Source of the DNA: Hyperoodon ampullatus
Taxonomy: Eukaryota; Chordata; Mammalia; Artiodactyla; Ziphiidae
Length of the DNA: 64,000 nucleotides
Assembly (NCBI GenBank): GCA_949752795.1
Contig: CATKHW010000058.1
Coordinates: 434,001-498,000 of the forward strand
Reading direction: 5' to 3'
Position numbers and translations under genes: made by a program. The notes below the pieces were generated by a model, which saw only the letters and a list, made by a program, of their open reading frames with translations, did not search any database and was not told where the DNA came from. This document shows, one piece after another, positions 22,605 to 34,775 of the stretch. The stretch's first letter is position 1, and each line of letters begins with the position of its first letter.

Positions 22605-24343
22605 ATGAAAGGGAAGAGGGAGAACCAATGAGAGAGTAGCTGTTAGGCATTTGGACGGGCACATATCACTGTAATTTCCCGGCAGGAAGAAGAATTAACC
22701 AAAGTCTCAGCCACCCACCGGGAATCAGTATAGATCCTGAACCAAAATTTTGGACTTGCGGTCAGCTCACCAAAAACGAGTTGAAAAATGGAGCTCAGGG
22801 GCACAGCAATTCACAAACTGGCCGAGTAATAAAGGACAACTATCGTCCAAAAATCTGTTGAGGGAAGGCAACGAGGCGGACTTGAAAGCGAGGCAGAATA
22901 GCAGGAAACAGATTTCCAAAGGTACGTTGGAATCGCCTTTAAAGCACAGGAAGAGGGGCACAACTTCGACAATGATGCACTTGGCCCAAAAGGGCGTATG
23001 CGTTTTCTCCTGAATATATTCAGGAGAAAACGCATACGCCCTTTTTGGCCAAGCAAGCAAGCGGGCAATGCAAATCTGCACTACAAAGAAGTATCACTTC
23101 CGACCGGTCAAAAGGGACATCCACAAAATGTGTAAAAACCAGAAAGGCAAGACAGGCCCTGGAGAACAGGGAGCCTTGTTATGCTGATTCGCGGGATTTA
23201 AATTGCCAACTGCCTCTCTGGAGGAGTGCATTGTGTTCCCTAAAACAAGTAAACAACAGAGCTACAGAGCCAAGGGCACTTCCAGTCTAGGGAATATACC
23301 TTGGGAAAACTGAAAATCAAAAAGACACAGCCACCCCAAAATTTAGGGCTGCACTGCTTACAAGGACCTCAACTTGGGTACACCTTAAATATCCCAGGAA
23401 ATATAAAAATGGTTCAAAAAATTGTGGTACTTACGTACGATGGAATATCCCTCAGCCATGAAATCAATGTCATAAGACCAGTAGCAGCAAAATGGGTGGA
23501 TTCAGGTACGATGATTCTAAGTGAAATAAGTCACAGAGAAAAAGAAACTTATCATAAGATATCACTTATGAAGGTCCTGTAAACATGGCTACACTTGAAC
23601 TGAGTTAGGAAAGAGAACAGTGTCTCACATTTAGAAAACACTCTTATGCCTGCTTAAGGGGGAAGGAGAGGTGGGGTGATGCATAAAACCAGAGTTTGAT
23701 ATAAGCACAGGTACCGTTCCAAAAACCAACTATGGAATAGACAAGACCTACACCTTCCTCAGTGAAAGGGACTCAAAACCCCATATTTCCCGCAGAGGAA
23801 TATATCTGACTAGTAAGAATCTTAAAACCTATGTATTGATATGTCTCCATAAGGGAATCAAGTGTGTCTAGACTGGGATAAATATGGCAGCGAGAATCAG
23901 CTCAAACCCACTATAAAAAGGAATTTCAAAAATAAAACAAAAAAACTGGGAAATTCTTTACAATTCCTTCAGGGTCTCTGATGAAACCTGAAATGACCCT
24001 ATCTACAATGACAGCTGGATGTGGCATAAGGCTGGACACTTGGGACTGAGAGGATTGGTGAGATTGGGTGAGCAAATGCAGACCCTTTAAAGCAATAATG
24101 CATGGCACACATTCCATGGGTCCCAACTCTCCAGGTTGAAGGGAATATTACTACAGATATAACATGTACGGGAATCCTAGAGAACGGACACACTGTGAAT
24201 ACGAAAGGTTTCTAAAACTCAACGAATAGTCCCTCTCCTGGTGCTCCGGTTTGACTTTCCATCTGCTTTATTATCAACCTCCCAACTTGGAGAGACAGCC
24301 CCTTTAACCTCCTGGTTCGCACAGGTTGCCAATTTGGCAGAGG
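22605..24343 (+). repeat. Satellite monomer M14
   Basis: 1,739 bp. Palindrome 22980-23053 with one mismatch (C at 22987); L1 part 23068-23945. Apparent exact copy of M12, 3,478 bp downstream. Confidence 0.95.
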
Positions 24344-26082
24344 ATGAAAGGGAAGAGGGAGAACCAATGAGAGAGTAGCTGTTAGGCATTTGGACGGGCA
24401 CATATCACTGTAATTTCCCGGCAGGAAGAAGAATTAACCAAAGTCTCAGCCACCCACCGGGAATCAGTATAGATCCGGAACCAAAATTTTGGACTTGCGG
24501 TCAGCTCACCAAAAACGAGTTGAAAAATGGAGCTCAGGGGCACAGCAATTCACAAACTGGCCGAGTAATAAAGGACAACTATCGTCCAAAAATCTGTTGA
24601 GGGAAGGCAACGAGGCGGACTTGAAAGCGAGGCAGAATAGCAGGAAACAGATTTCCAGAGGTACGTTGGAATCACCTTTAAAGCACAGGAAGAGGGGCAC
24701 AACTTCGACAATGATGCACTTGGCCAAAAAGGGCGTATGCGTTTTCTCCTGAATATATTCAGGAGAAAACGCATACGCCCTTTTTGGCCAAGCAAGCAAG
24801 CGGGCAATGCATATCTGCACTACAAAGAAGTATCACTTCCCACCGGTCAAAAGGGACATCCACAAAATGTGTAAAAACCAGAAAGGCAAGACAGGCCCTG
24901 GAGAACAGGGAGCCTTGTTATGCTGATGGGCGGGATGTAAATTGCCAACTGCCTCTCTGGAGGAGTGCATTGTGTTCCCTAAAACAAGTAAACAACAGAG
25001 CTACAGAGCCAAGGGCACTTCCAGTCTAGGGAATATACCTTGGGAAAACTGAAAATCAAAAAGACACAGCCACCCCAAAATTTAGGGCTGCACTGCTTAC
25101 AAGGACCTCAACTTGGGTACACCTTAAATATCCCAGGAAATATAAAAATGGTTCAAAAAATTGTGGTACTTACGTACGATGGAATATCCCTCAGCCATGA
25201 AATCAATGTCATAAGACCAGTAGCAGCAAAATGGGTGGATTCAGGTACGATGATTCTAAGTGAAATAAGTCACACAGAAAAAGAAACTTATCATAAGATA
25301 TCACTTATGAAGATCCTGTAAACATGGCTACACTTGAACTGAGTTAGGAAAGAGAACAGTGTCTCACATTTAGAAAACACTCTTATGCCTGCTTAAGGGG
25401 GAAGGAGAGGTGGGGTGATGCATAAAACCAGAGTTTGATATAAGCACAGGTACCGTTCCAAAAACCAACTATGGAATAGACAAGACCTACACCTTCCTCA
25501 GTGAAAGGGACTCAAAACCCCATATTTCCCGCAGAGGAGTATATCTGACTAGTAAGAATCTTAAAACCTATGTATTGATATGTCTCCGTAAGGGAATCAA
25601 GTGTGTCTAGACTGGGATAAATATGGCAGCGAGAATCAGCTCAAACCCACTATAAAAAGGAATTTCAAAAATAAAACAAAAAAACTGGGAAATTCTTTAC
25701 AATTCCTTCAGGGTCTCTGATGAAACCTGAAATGACCCTATCTACAATGACAGCTGGATGTGGCATAAGGCTGGACACTTGGGACTGAGAGGATTGGTGA
25801 GATTGGGTGAGCAAATGCAGACCCTTTAAAGCAATAATGCATGGCACACATTCCATGGGTCCCAACTCTCCAGGTTGAAGGGAATATTACTACAGATATA
25901 ACATGTACGGGAATCCTAGAGAACGGACACACTGTGAATACGAAAGGTTTCTAAAACTCAACGAATAGTCCCTCTCCTGGTGCTCCGGTTTGACTTTCCA
26001 TCTGCTTTATTATCAACCTCCCAACTTGGAGAGACAGCCCCTTTAACCTCCTGGTTCTCACAGGTTGCCAATTTGGCAGAGG
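24344..26082 (+). repeat. Satellite monomer M15
   Basis: 1,739 bp. Palindrome 24719-24792, perfect; L1 part 24807-25684. Matches M13 up to 25407, then departs with GAGAGGTGG. Gains GAGGAGTATAT (G at 25539) and GGTTCTCACAGG near 26053, both shared with M16. Confidence 0.95.
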
Positions 26083-27820
26083 ATGAAAGGGAAGAGGGAG
26101 AACCATGTGAGAGTAGCTGTTAGGCATTTGGACGGGCACATATCACTGTAATTTCCCGGCAGGAAGAAGAATTAACCAAAGTCTCAGCCACCCACCGGGA
26201 ATCAGTATAGATCCTGAACCAAAATTTTGGACTTGCGGTCAGCTCACCAAAAACGAGTTGAAAAATGGAGCTCAGGGGCACAGCAATTCACAAACTGGCC
26301 GAGTAATAAAGGACAACTATCGTCCAAAAATCTGTTGAGGGAAGGCAACGAGGTGGACTTGAAAGCGAGGCAGAATAGCAGGAAACAGATTTCCAGAGGT
26401 ACGTTGGAATCACCTTTAAAGCACAGGAAGAGGGGCACAACTTCGACAATGATGCACTTGGCCAAAAAGGGCGTATGCGTTTTCTCCTGAATATATTCAG
26501 GAGAAAACGCATACGCCCTTTTTGGCCAAGCAAGCAAGCGGGCAATGCAAATCTGCACTACAAAGAAGTATCACTTCCCACCGGTCAAAAGGGACATCCA
26601 CAAAATGTGTAAAAACCAGAAAGGCAAGACAGGCCCTGGAGAACAGGGAGCCTTGTTATGTTGATGGGCGGGATGTAAATTGCCAACTGCCTCTCTGGAG
26701 GAGTGCATTGTGTTCCCTAAAACAAGTAAAGAACAGAGCTACAGAGCCAAGGGCACTTCCAGTCTAGGGAATATACCTGGGAAAAACTGAAAATCAATAA
26801 GACAGAGCCACCCCAAAATTTAGGGCTGCACTGCTTACAAGGACCTCAACTTGGGTACACCTTAAATATCCCAGGAAATATAAAATTGGTTCAAAAAATT
26901 GTGGTACTTACGTACGATGGAATATCCCTCAGCCATGAAATCAATGTCATAAGACCAGTAGCAGCAAAATGGGTGGATTCAGGTACGATGGTTCTAAGTG
27001 AAATAAGTCACAGAGAAAAAGAAACTTATCATAAGTTATCACTTATGAAGATCCTGTAAACATGGCTACACTTGAACTGAGTTAGGAAAGAGAACAGTGT
27101 CTCACATTTAGAAAACACTCTTATGCCTGCTTAAGGGGGAAGGAGAGGTGGGGTGATGCATAAAACCAGAGTTTGATATAAGCACAGGTACCGTTCCAAA
27201 AACCAACTATGGAATAGACAAGACCTACACCTTCCTCAGTGAAAGGGACTCAAAACCCCATATTTCCCGCAGAGGAGTATATCTGACTAGTAAGAATCTT
27301 AAAACCTATGTATTGATATGTCTCCGTAAGGGAATCAAGTGTGTCTAGACTGGGATAAATATGGCAGCGAGAATCAGCTCAAACCCACTATAAAAAGGAA
27401 TTTCAAAAATAAAACAAAAAAACTGGGAAATTCTTTACAATTCCTTCAGGGTCTCTGATGAAACCTGAAATGACCCTATCTACAATGACAGCTGGATGTG
27501 GCATAAGGCTGGACACTTGGGACTGAGAGGATTGGTGAGATTGGGTGAGCAAATGCAGACCCTTTAAAGCAATAATGCATGGCACACATTCCATGGGTCC
27601 CAACTCTCCAGGTTGAAGGGAATATTACTACAGATATAACATGTACGGGAATCCTAGAGAACGGACACACTGTGAATACGAAAGGTTTCTAAAACTCAAC
27701 GAATAGTCCCTCTCCTGGTGCTCCGGTTTGACTTTCCATCTGCTTTATTATCAACCTCCCAACTTGGAGAGAGAGCCCCTTTAACCTCCTGGTTCTCACA
27801 GGTTGCCAATTTGGCAGAGG
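26083..27820 (+). repeat. Satellite monomer M16
   Basis: 1,738 bp; the lost base is in AACCATGTGAG near 26101, where others have AACCAATGAGAG. Palindrome 26457-26530, perfect; L1 part 26545-27422. Carries the M4/M7 middle variant near 26775-26890, AGTAAAGAACAG, GATGGTTCTAAG and ATAAGTTATC. Confidence 0.95.
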
Positions 27821-29558
27821 ATGAAAGGGAAGAGGGAGAACCATGTGAGAGTAGCTGTTAGGCATTTGGACGGGCACATATCACTGTAATTTCCCGGCAG
27901 GAAGAAGAATTAACCAAAGTCTCAGCCACCCACCGGGAATCAGTATAGATCCGGAACCAAAATTTTGGACTTGCGGTCAGCTCACCAAAAACGAGTTGAA
28001 AAATGGAGCTCAGGGGCACAGCAATTCACAAACTGGCCGAGTAATAAAGGACAACTATCGTCCAAAAATCTGTTGAGGGAAGGCAACGAGGTGGACTTGA
28101 AAGCGAGGCAGAATAGCAGGAAACAGATTTCAAGAGGTACGTTGGAATCGCCTTTAAAGCACAGGAAGAGGGGCACAACTTCGACAATGATGCACTTGGC
28201 CAAAAAGGGCGTATGCGTTTTCTCCTGAATATATTCAGGAGAAAACGCATACGCCCTTTTTGGCCAAGCAAGCAAGCGGGCAATGCAAATCTGCACTACA
28301 AAGAAGTATCACTTCCCACCGGTCAAAAGGGACATCCACAAAATGTGTAAAAACCAGAAAGGCAAGACAGGCCCTGGAGAACAGGGAGCCTTGTTATGCT
28401 GATGGGCGGGATGTAAATTGCCAACTGCCTCTCTGGAGGAGTGCATTGTGTTCCCTAAAACAAGTAAACAACAGAGCTACAGAGCCAAGGGCACTTCCAG
28501 TCTAGGGAATATACCTTGGGAAAACTGAAAATCAAAAAGACACAGCCACCCCAAAATTTAGGGCTGCACTGCTTACAAGGACCTCAACTTGGGTACACCT
28601 TAAATATCCCAGGAAATATAAAAATGGTTCAAAAAATTGTGGTACTTACGTACGATGGAATATACCTCAGCCATGAAATCAATGTCATAAGACCAGTAGC
28701 AGCAAAATGGGTGGATTCAGGTACGATGATTCTAAGTGAAATAAGTCACACAGAAAAAGAAACTTATCATAAGATATCACTTATGAAGATCCTGTAAACA
28801 TGGCTACACTTGAACTGAGTTAGGAAAGAGAACAGTGTCTCACATTTAGAAAACACTCTTATGCCTGCTTAAGGGGGAAGGAGAGGTGGGGTGATGCATA
28901 AAACCAGAGTTTGATATAAGCACAGGTACCGTTCCAAAAACCAACTATGGAATAGACAAGACCTACACCTTCCTCAGTGAAAGGGACTCAAAACCCCATA
29001 TTTCCCGCAGAGGAATATATCTGACTAGTAAGAATCTTAAAACCTATGTATTGATATGTCTCCGTAAGGGAATCAAGTGTGTCTAGACTGGCATAAACAT
29101 GGCAGCGAGAATCAGCTCAAACCCACTATAAACAGGAATTTCAAAAACAAAACAAAAAAACTGGGAAATTCTTTACAATTCCTTCAGGGTCTCTGATGAA
29201 ACCTGAAATGACCCTATCTACAATGACAGCTGGATGTGGCATAAGGCTGGACACTTGGGACTGAGAGGATTGGTGAGATTGGGTGAGCAAATGCAGACCC
29301 TTTAAAGCAATAATGCATGGCACACATTCCATGGGTCCCAACTCTCCAGGTTGAAGGGAATATTACTACAGACATAACATGTACGGGAATCCTAGAAAAC
29401 GGACACACTGTGAATACGAAAGGTTTCTAAAACTCAACGAATAGTCCCTCTCCTGGTGCTCCGGTTTGACTTTCCATCTGCTTTATTATCAACCTCCCAA
29501 CTTGGAGAGACAGCCCCTTTAACCTCCTGGTTCGCACAGGTTGCCAATTTGGCAGAGG
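27821..29558 (+). repeat. Satellite monomer M17
   Basis: 1,738 bp, with the same 1-bp deletion as M16. Palindrome 28195-28268, perfect; L1 part 28283-29160. Combines right-hand markers (GAGGTGGAC) with left-hand ones (CCGGAACC, TTTCAAGAGG). Unique ATATACCTCAG near 28659; CTATAAACAGG alters the TATA-like site; AATAAA is lost. Confidence 0.95.
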
Positions 29559-31297
29559 ATGAAAGGGAAGAGGGAGAACCAATGAGAGAGTAGCTGTTAG
29601 GCATTTGGACGGGCACATATCACTGTAATTTCCCGGCAGGAAGAAGAATTAACCAAAGTCTCAGCCACCCACCGGGAATCAGTATAGATCCTGAACCAAA
29701 ATTTTGGACTTGCGGTCAGCTCACCAAAAACTAGTTGAAAAATGGAGCTCAGGGGCACAGCAATTCACAAACTGGCCGAGTAATAAAGGACAACTATCGT
29801 CCAAAAATCTGTTGAGGGAAGGCAACGAGGTGGACTTGAAAGCGAGGCAGAATAGCAGGAAACAGATTTCCAGAGGTACGTTGGAATCGCCTTTAAAGCA
29901 CAGGAAGAGGGGCACAACTTCGACAATGATGCACTTGGCCAAGAAGGGCGTATGCGTTTTCTCCTGAATATATTCAGGAGAAAACGCATACGCCCTTCTT
30001 GGCCAGGCAAGCAAGCGGGCAATGCAAATCTGCACTACAAAGAAGTATCACTTCCGACCGGTCAAAAGGGACATCCACAAAATGTGTAAAAACCAGAAAG
30101 GCAAGACAGGCCCTGGAGAACAGGGAGCCTTGTTATGCTGATGGGCGGGATGTAAATTGCCAACTGCCTCTCTGGAGGAGTGCATTGTGTTCCCTAAAAG
30201 AAGTAAACAACAGAGCTACAGAGCCAAGGGCACTTCCAGTCTAGGGAATATACCTTGGGAAAACTGAAAATCAAAAAGACACAGCCACCCCAAAATTTAG
30301 GGCTGCACTGCTTACAAGGACCTCAACTTGGGTACACCTTAAATATCCCAGGAAATATAAAAATGGTTCAAAAAATTGTGGTACTTACGTACGATGGAAT
30401 ATCCCTCAGCCATGAAATCAATGTCATAAGACCAGTAGCAGCAAAATGGGTGGATTCAGGTACGATGATTCTAAGTGAAATAAGTCACACAGAAAAAGAA
30501 ACTTATCATAAGATATCACTTATGAAGATCCTGTAAACATGGCTACACTTGAACTGAGTTAGGAAAGAGAACAGTGTCTCACATTTAGAAAACACTCTTA
30601 TGCCTGCTTAAGGGGGAAGGAGAGGTGGGGTGATACATAAAACCAGAGTTTGATATAAGCACAGGTACCGTTCCAAAAACCAACTATGGAATAGACAAGA
30701 CCTACACCTTCCTCAGTGAAAGGGACTCAAAACCCCATATTTCCCGCAGAGGAATATATCTGACTAGTAAGAACCTTAAAACCTATGTATTGATATGTCT
30801 CCGTAAGGGAATCAAGTGTGTCTAGACTGGGATAAATATGGCAGCGAGAATCAGCTCAAACCCACTATAAAAAGGAATTTCAAAAATAAAACAAAAAAAC
30901 TGGGAAATTCTTTACAATTCCTTCAGGGTCTCTGATGAAACCTGAAATGACCCTATCTACAATGACAGCTGGATGTGGCATAAGGCTGGACACTTGGGAC
31001 TGAGAGGATTGGTGAGATTGGGTGAGCAAATGCAGACCCTTTAAAGCAATAATGCATGGCACACATTCCATGGGTCCCAACTCTCCAGGTTGAAGGGAAT
31101 ATTACTACAGATATAACATGTACGGGAATCCTAGAGAACGGACACACTGTGAATACGAAAGGTTTCTAAAACTCAACGAATAGTCCCTCTCCTGGTGCTC
31201 CGGTTTGACTTTCCATCTGCTTTATTATCAACCTCCCAACTTGGAGAGACAGCCCCTTTAACCTCCTGGTTCGCACAGGTTGCCAATTTGGCAGAGG
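29559..31297 (+). repeat. Satellite monomer M18
   Basis: 1,739 bp. Palindrome 29934-30007 with a matched pair of changes (G at 29943, C at 29998) and one outer mismatch (G at 30006). L1 part 30022-30899. Has AAACTAGTTG near 29729, AAAAGAAGTAAAC near 30196, GTGATACATAAAACC near 30630 and AAGAACCTT near 30769. Confidence 0.95.
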
Positions 31298-33036
31298 ATG
31301 AAAGGGAAGAGGGAGAACCAATGAGAGAGTAGCTGTTAGGCATTTGGACGGGCACATATCACTGTAATTTCCCGGCAGGAAGAAGAATTAACCAAAGTCT
31401 CAGCCACCCACCGGGAATCAGTATAGATCCTGAACCAAAATTTTGGACTTGCGGTCAGCTCACCAAAAACGAGTTGAAAAATGGAGCTCAGGGGCACAGC
31501 AATTCACAAACTGGCCGAGTAATAAAGGACAACTATCGTCCAAAAATCTGTTGAGGGAAGGCAACGAGGCGGACTTGAAAGCGAGGCAGAATAGCAGGAA
31601 ACAGATTTCCAGAGGTACGTTGGAATCGCCTTTAAAGCACAGGAAGAGGGGCACAACTTCGACAATGATGCACTTGGCCAAAAAGGGCGTATGCGTTTTC
31701 TCCTGAATATATTCAGGAGAAAACGCATACGCCCTTTTTGGCCAAGCAAGCAAGCGGGCAATGCAAATCTGCACTACAAAGAAGTATCACTTCCGACCGG
31801 TCAAAAGGGACATCCACAAAATGTGTAAAAACCAGAAAGGCAAGACAGGCCCTGGAGAACAGGGAGCCTTGTTATGCTGATGGGCGGGATGTAAATTGCC
31901 AACTGCCTCTCTGGAGGAGTGCATTGTGTTCCCTAAAACAAGTAAACAACAGAGCTACAGAGCCAAGGGCACTTCCAGTCTAGGGAATATACCTTGGGAA
32001 AACTGAAAATCAAAAAGACACAGCCACCCCAAAATTTAGGGCTGCACTGCTTACAAGGACCTCAACTTGGGTACACCTTAAATATCCCAGGAAATATAAA
32101 AATGGTTCAAAAAATTGTGGTACTTACGTACGATGGAATATCCCTCAGCCATGAAATCAATGTCATAAGACCAGTAGCAGCAAAATGGGTGGATTCAGGT
32201 ACGATGATTCTAAGTGAAATAAGTCACACAGAAAAAGAAACTTATCATAAGATATCACTTATGAAGATCCTGTAAACATGGCTACACTTGAACTGAGTTA
32301 GGAAAGAGAACAGTGTCTCACATTTAGAAAACACTCTTATGCCTGCTTAAGGGGGAAGGAGAGGTGGGGTGATGCATAAAACCAGAGTTTGATATAAGCA
32401 CAGGTACCGTTCCAAAAACCAACTATGGAATAGACAAGACCTACACCTTCCTCAGTGAAAGGGACTCAAAACCCCATATTTCCCGCAGAGGAATATATCT
32501 GACTAGTAAGAATCTTAAAACCTATGTATTGATATGTCTCCGTAAGGGAATCAGGTGTGTCTAGACTGGGATAAATATGGCAGCGAGAATCAGCTCAAAC
32601 CCACTATAAAAAGGAATTTCAAAAATAAAACAAAAAAACTGGGAAATTCTTTACAATTCCTTCAGGGTCTCTGATGAAACCTGAAATGACCCTATCTACA
32701 ATGACAGCTGGATGTGGCATAAGGCTGGACACTTGGGACTGAGAGGATTGGTGAGATTGGGTGAGCAAATGCAGACCCTTTAAAGCAATAATGCATGGCA
32801 CACATTCCATGGGTCCCAACTCTCCAGGTTGAAGGGAATATTACTACAGATATAACATGTACGGGAATCCTAGAGAACGGACACACTGTGAATACGAAAG
32901 GTTTCTAAAACTCAACGAATAGTCCCTCTCCTGGTGCTCCGGTTTGACTTTCCATCTGCTTTATTATCAACCTCCCAACTTGGAGAGACAGCCCCTTTAA
33001 CCTCCTGGTTCGCACAGGTTGCCAATTTGGCAGAGG
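31298..33036 (+). repeat. Satellite monomer M19
   Basis: 1,739 bp. Palindrome 31673-31746, perfect; L1 part 31761-32638. Has TTCCGACCGG, as in M18-M26, and AATCAGGTGTG near 32550, shared with M21 and M26. Confidence 0.95.
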
Positions 33037-34775
33037 ATGAAAGGGAAGAGGGAGAACCAATGAGAGAGTAGCTGTTAGGCATTTGGATGGGCACATATCA
33101 CTGTAATTTCCCGGCAGGAAGAAGAATTAACCAAAGTCTCAGCCACCCACCGGGAATCAGTATAGATCCTGAACCAAAATTTTGGACTTGCGGTCAGCTC
33201 ACCAAAAACGAGTTGAAAAATGGAGCTCAGGGGCACAGCAATTCACAAACTGGCCGAGTAATAAAGGACAACTATCGTCCAAAAATCTGTTGAGGGAAGG
33301 CAACGAGGCGGACTTGAAAGCGAGGCAGAATAGCAGGAAACAGATTTCCAGAGGTACGTTGGAATCGCCTTTAAAGCACAGGAAGAGGGGCACAACTTCG
33401 ACAATGATGCACTTGGCCAAAAAGGGCGTATGCGTTTTCTCCTGAATATATTCAGGAGAAAACGCATACGCCCTTTTTGGCCAAGCAAGCAAGCGGGCAA
33501 TGCAAATCTGCACTACAAAGAAGTATCACTTCCGACCGGTCAAAAGGGACATCCACAAAATGTGTAAAAACCAGAAAGGCAAGACAGGCCCTGGAGAACA
33601 GGGAGCCTTGTTATGCTGATGGGCGGGATGTAAATTGCCAACTGCCTCTCTGGAGGAGTGCATTGTGTTCCCTAAAACAAGTAAACAACAGAGCTACAGA
33701 GCCAAGGGCACTTCCAGTCTAGGGAATATACCTTGGGAAAACTGAAAATCAAAGAGACACAGCCACCCCAAAATTTAGGGCTGCACTGCTTACAAGGACC
33801 TCAACTTGGGTACACCTTAAATATCCCAGGAAATATAAAAATGGTTCAAAAAATTGTGGTACTTACGTACGATGGAATATCCCTCAGCCATGAAATCAAT
33901 GTCATAAGACCAGTAGCAGCAAAATGGGTGGATTCAGGTACGATGATTATAAGTGAAATAAGTCACACAGAAAAAGAAACTTATCATAAGATATCACTTA
34001 TGAAGATCCTGTAAACATGGCTACACTTGAACTGAGTTAGGAAAGAGAACAGTGTCTCACATTTAGAAAACACTCTTATGCCTGCTTAAGGGGGAAGGAG
34101 AGGTGGGGTGATGCATAAAACCAGAGTTTGATATAAGCACAGGTACCGTTCCAAAAACCAACTATGGAATAGACAAGACCTACACCTTCCTCAGTGAAAG
34201 GGACTCAAAACCCCATATTTCCCGCAGAGGAATATATCTGACTAGTAAGAACCTTAAAACCTATGTATTGATATGTCTCCGTAAGGGAATCAAGTGTGTC
34301 TAGACTGGGATAAATATGGCAGCGAGAATCAGCTCAAACCCACTATAAAAAGGAATTTCAAAAATAAAACAAAAAAACTGGGAAATTCTTTACAATTCCT
34401 TCAGGGTCTCTGATGAAACCTGAAATGACCCTATCTACAATGACAGCTGGATGTGGCATAAGGCTGGACACTTGGGACTGAGAGGATTGGTGAGATTGGG
34501 TGAGCAAATGCAGACCCTTTAAAGCAATAATGCATGGCACACATTCCATGGGTCCCAACTCTCCAGGTTGAAGGGAATATTACTACAGATATAACATGTA
34601 CGGGAATCCTAGAGAACTGACACACTGTGAATACGAAAGGTTTCTAAAACTCAACGAATAGTCCCTCTCCTGGTGCTCCGGTTTGACTTTCCATCTGCTT
34701 TATTATCAACCTCCCAACTTGGAGAGACAGCCCCTTTAACCTCCTGGTTCGCACAGGTTGCCAATTTGGCAGAGG
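33037..34775 (+). repeat. Satellite monomer M20
   Basis: 1,739 bp. Palindrome 33412-33485, perfect; L1 part 33500-34377. Unique TTGGATGGGCAC near 33083, which creates an ATG, and GATTATAAGTG near 33946. TCAAAGAGAC is shared with M27 and M28. GAGAACTGACAC lies near 34613. Confidence 0.95.

Larger units (their letters stand above)
18106..25407 (+). repeat. Two-monomer duplication (3,478-bp step)
   Basis: The block 18106-21929 (end of M11, M12, most of M13) recurs as 21584-25407 (end of M13, M14, most of M15). I found no difference at any marker compared. The limits are set by T at 18105 against A at 21583, and C at 21930 against A at 25408. The block exceeds the step, so the two copies overlap, as expected after one unequal exchange of two monomers. 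Confidence 0.85.

Noticed and set aside
33087..33293. A 68-codon plus-strand frame unique to M20.
   Set aside because: It exists only because a single C-to-T change (TTGGACGGGC to TTGGATGGGC) creates an ATG.
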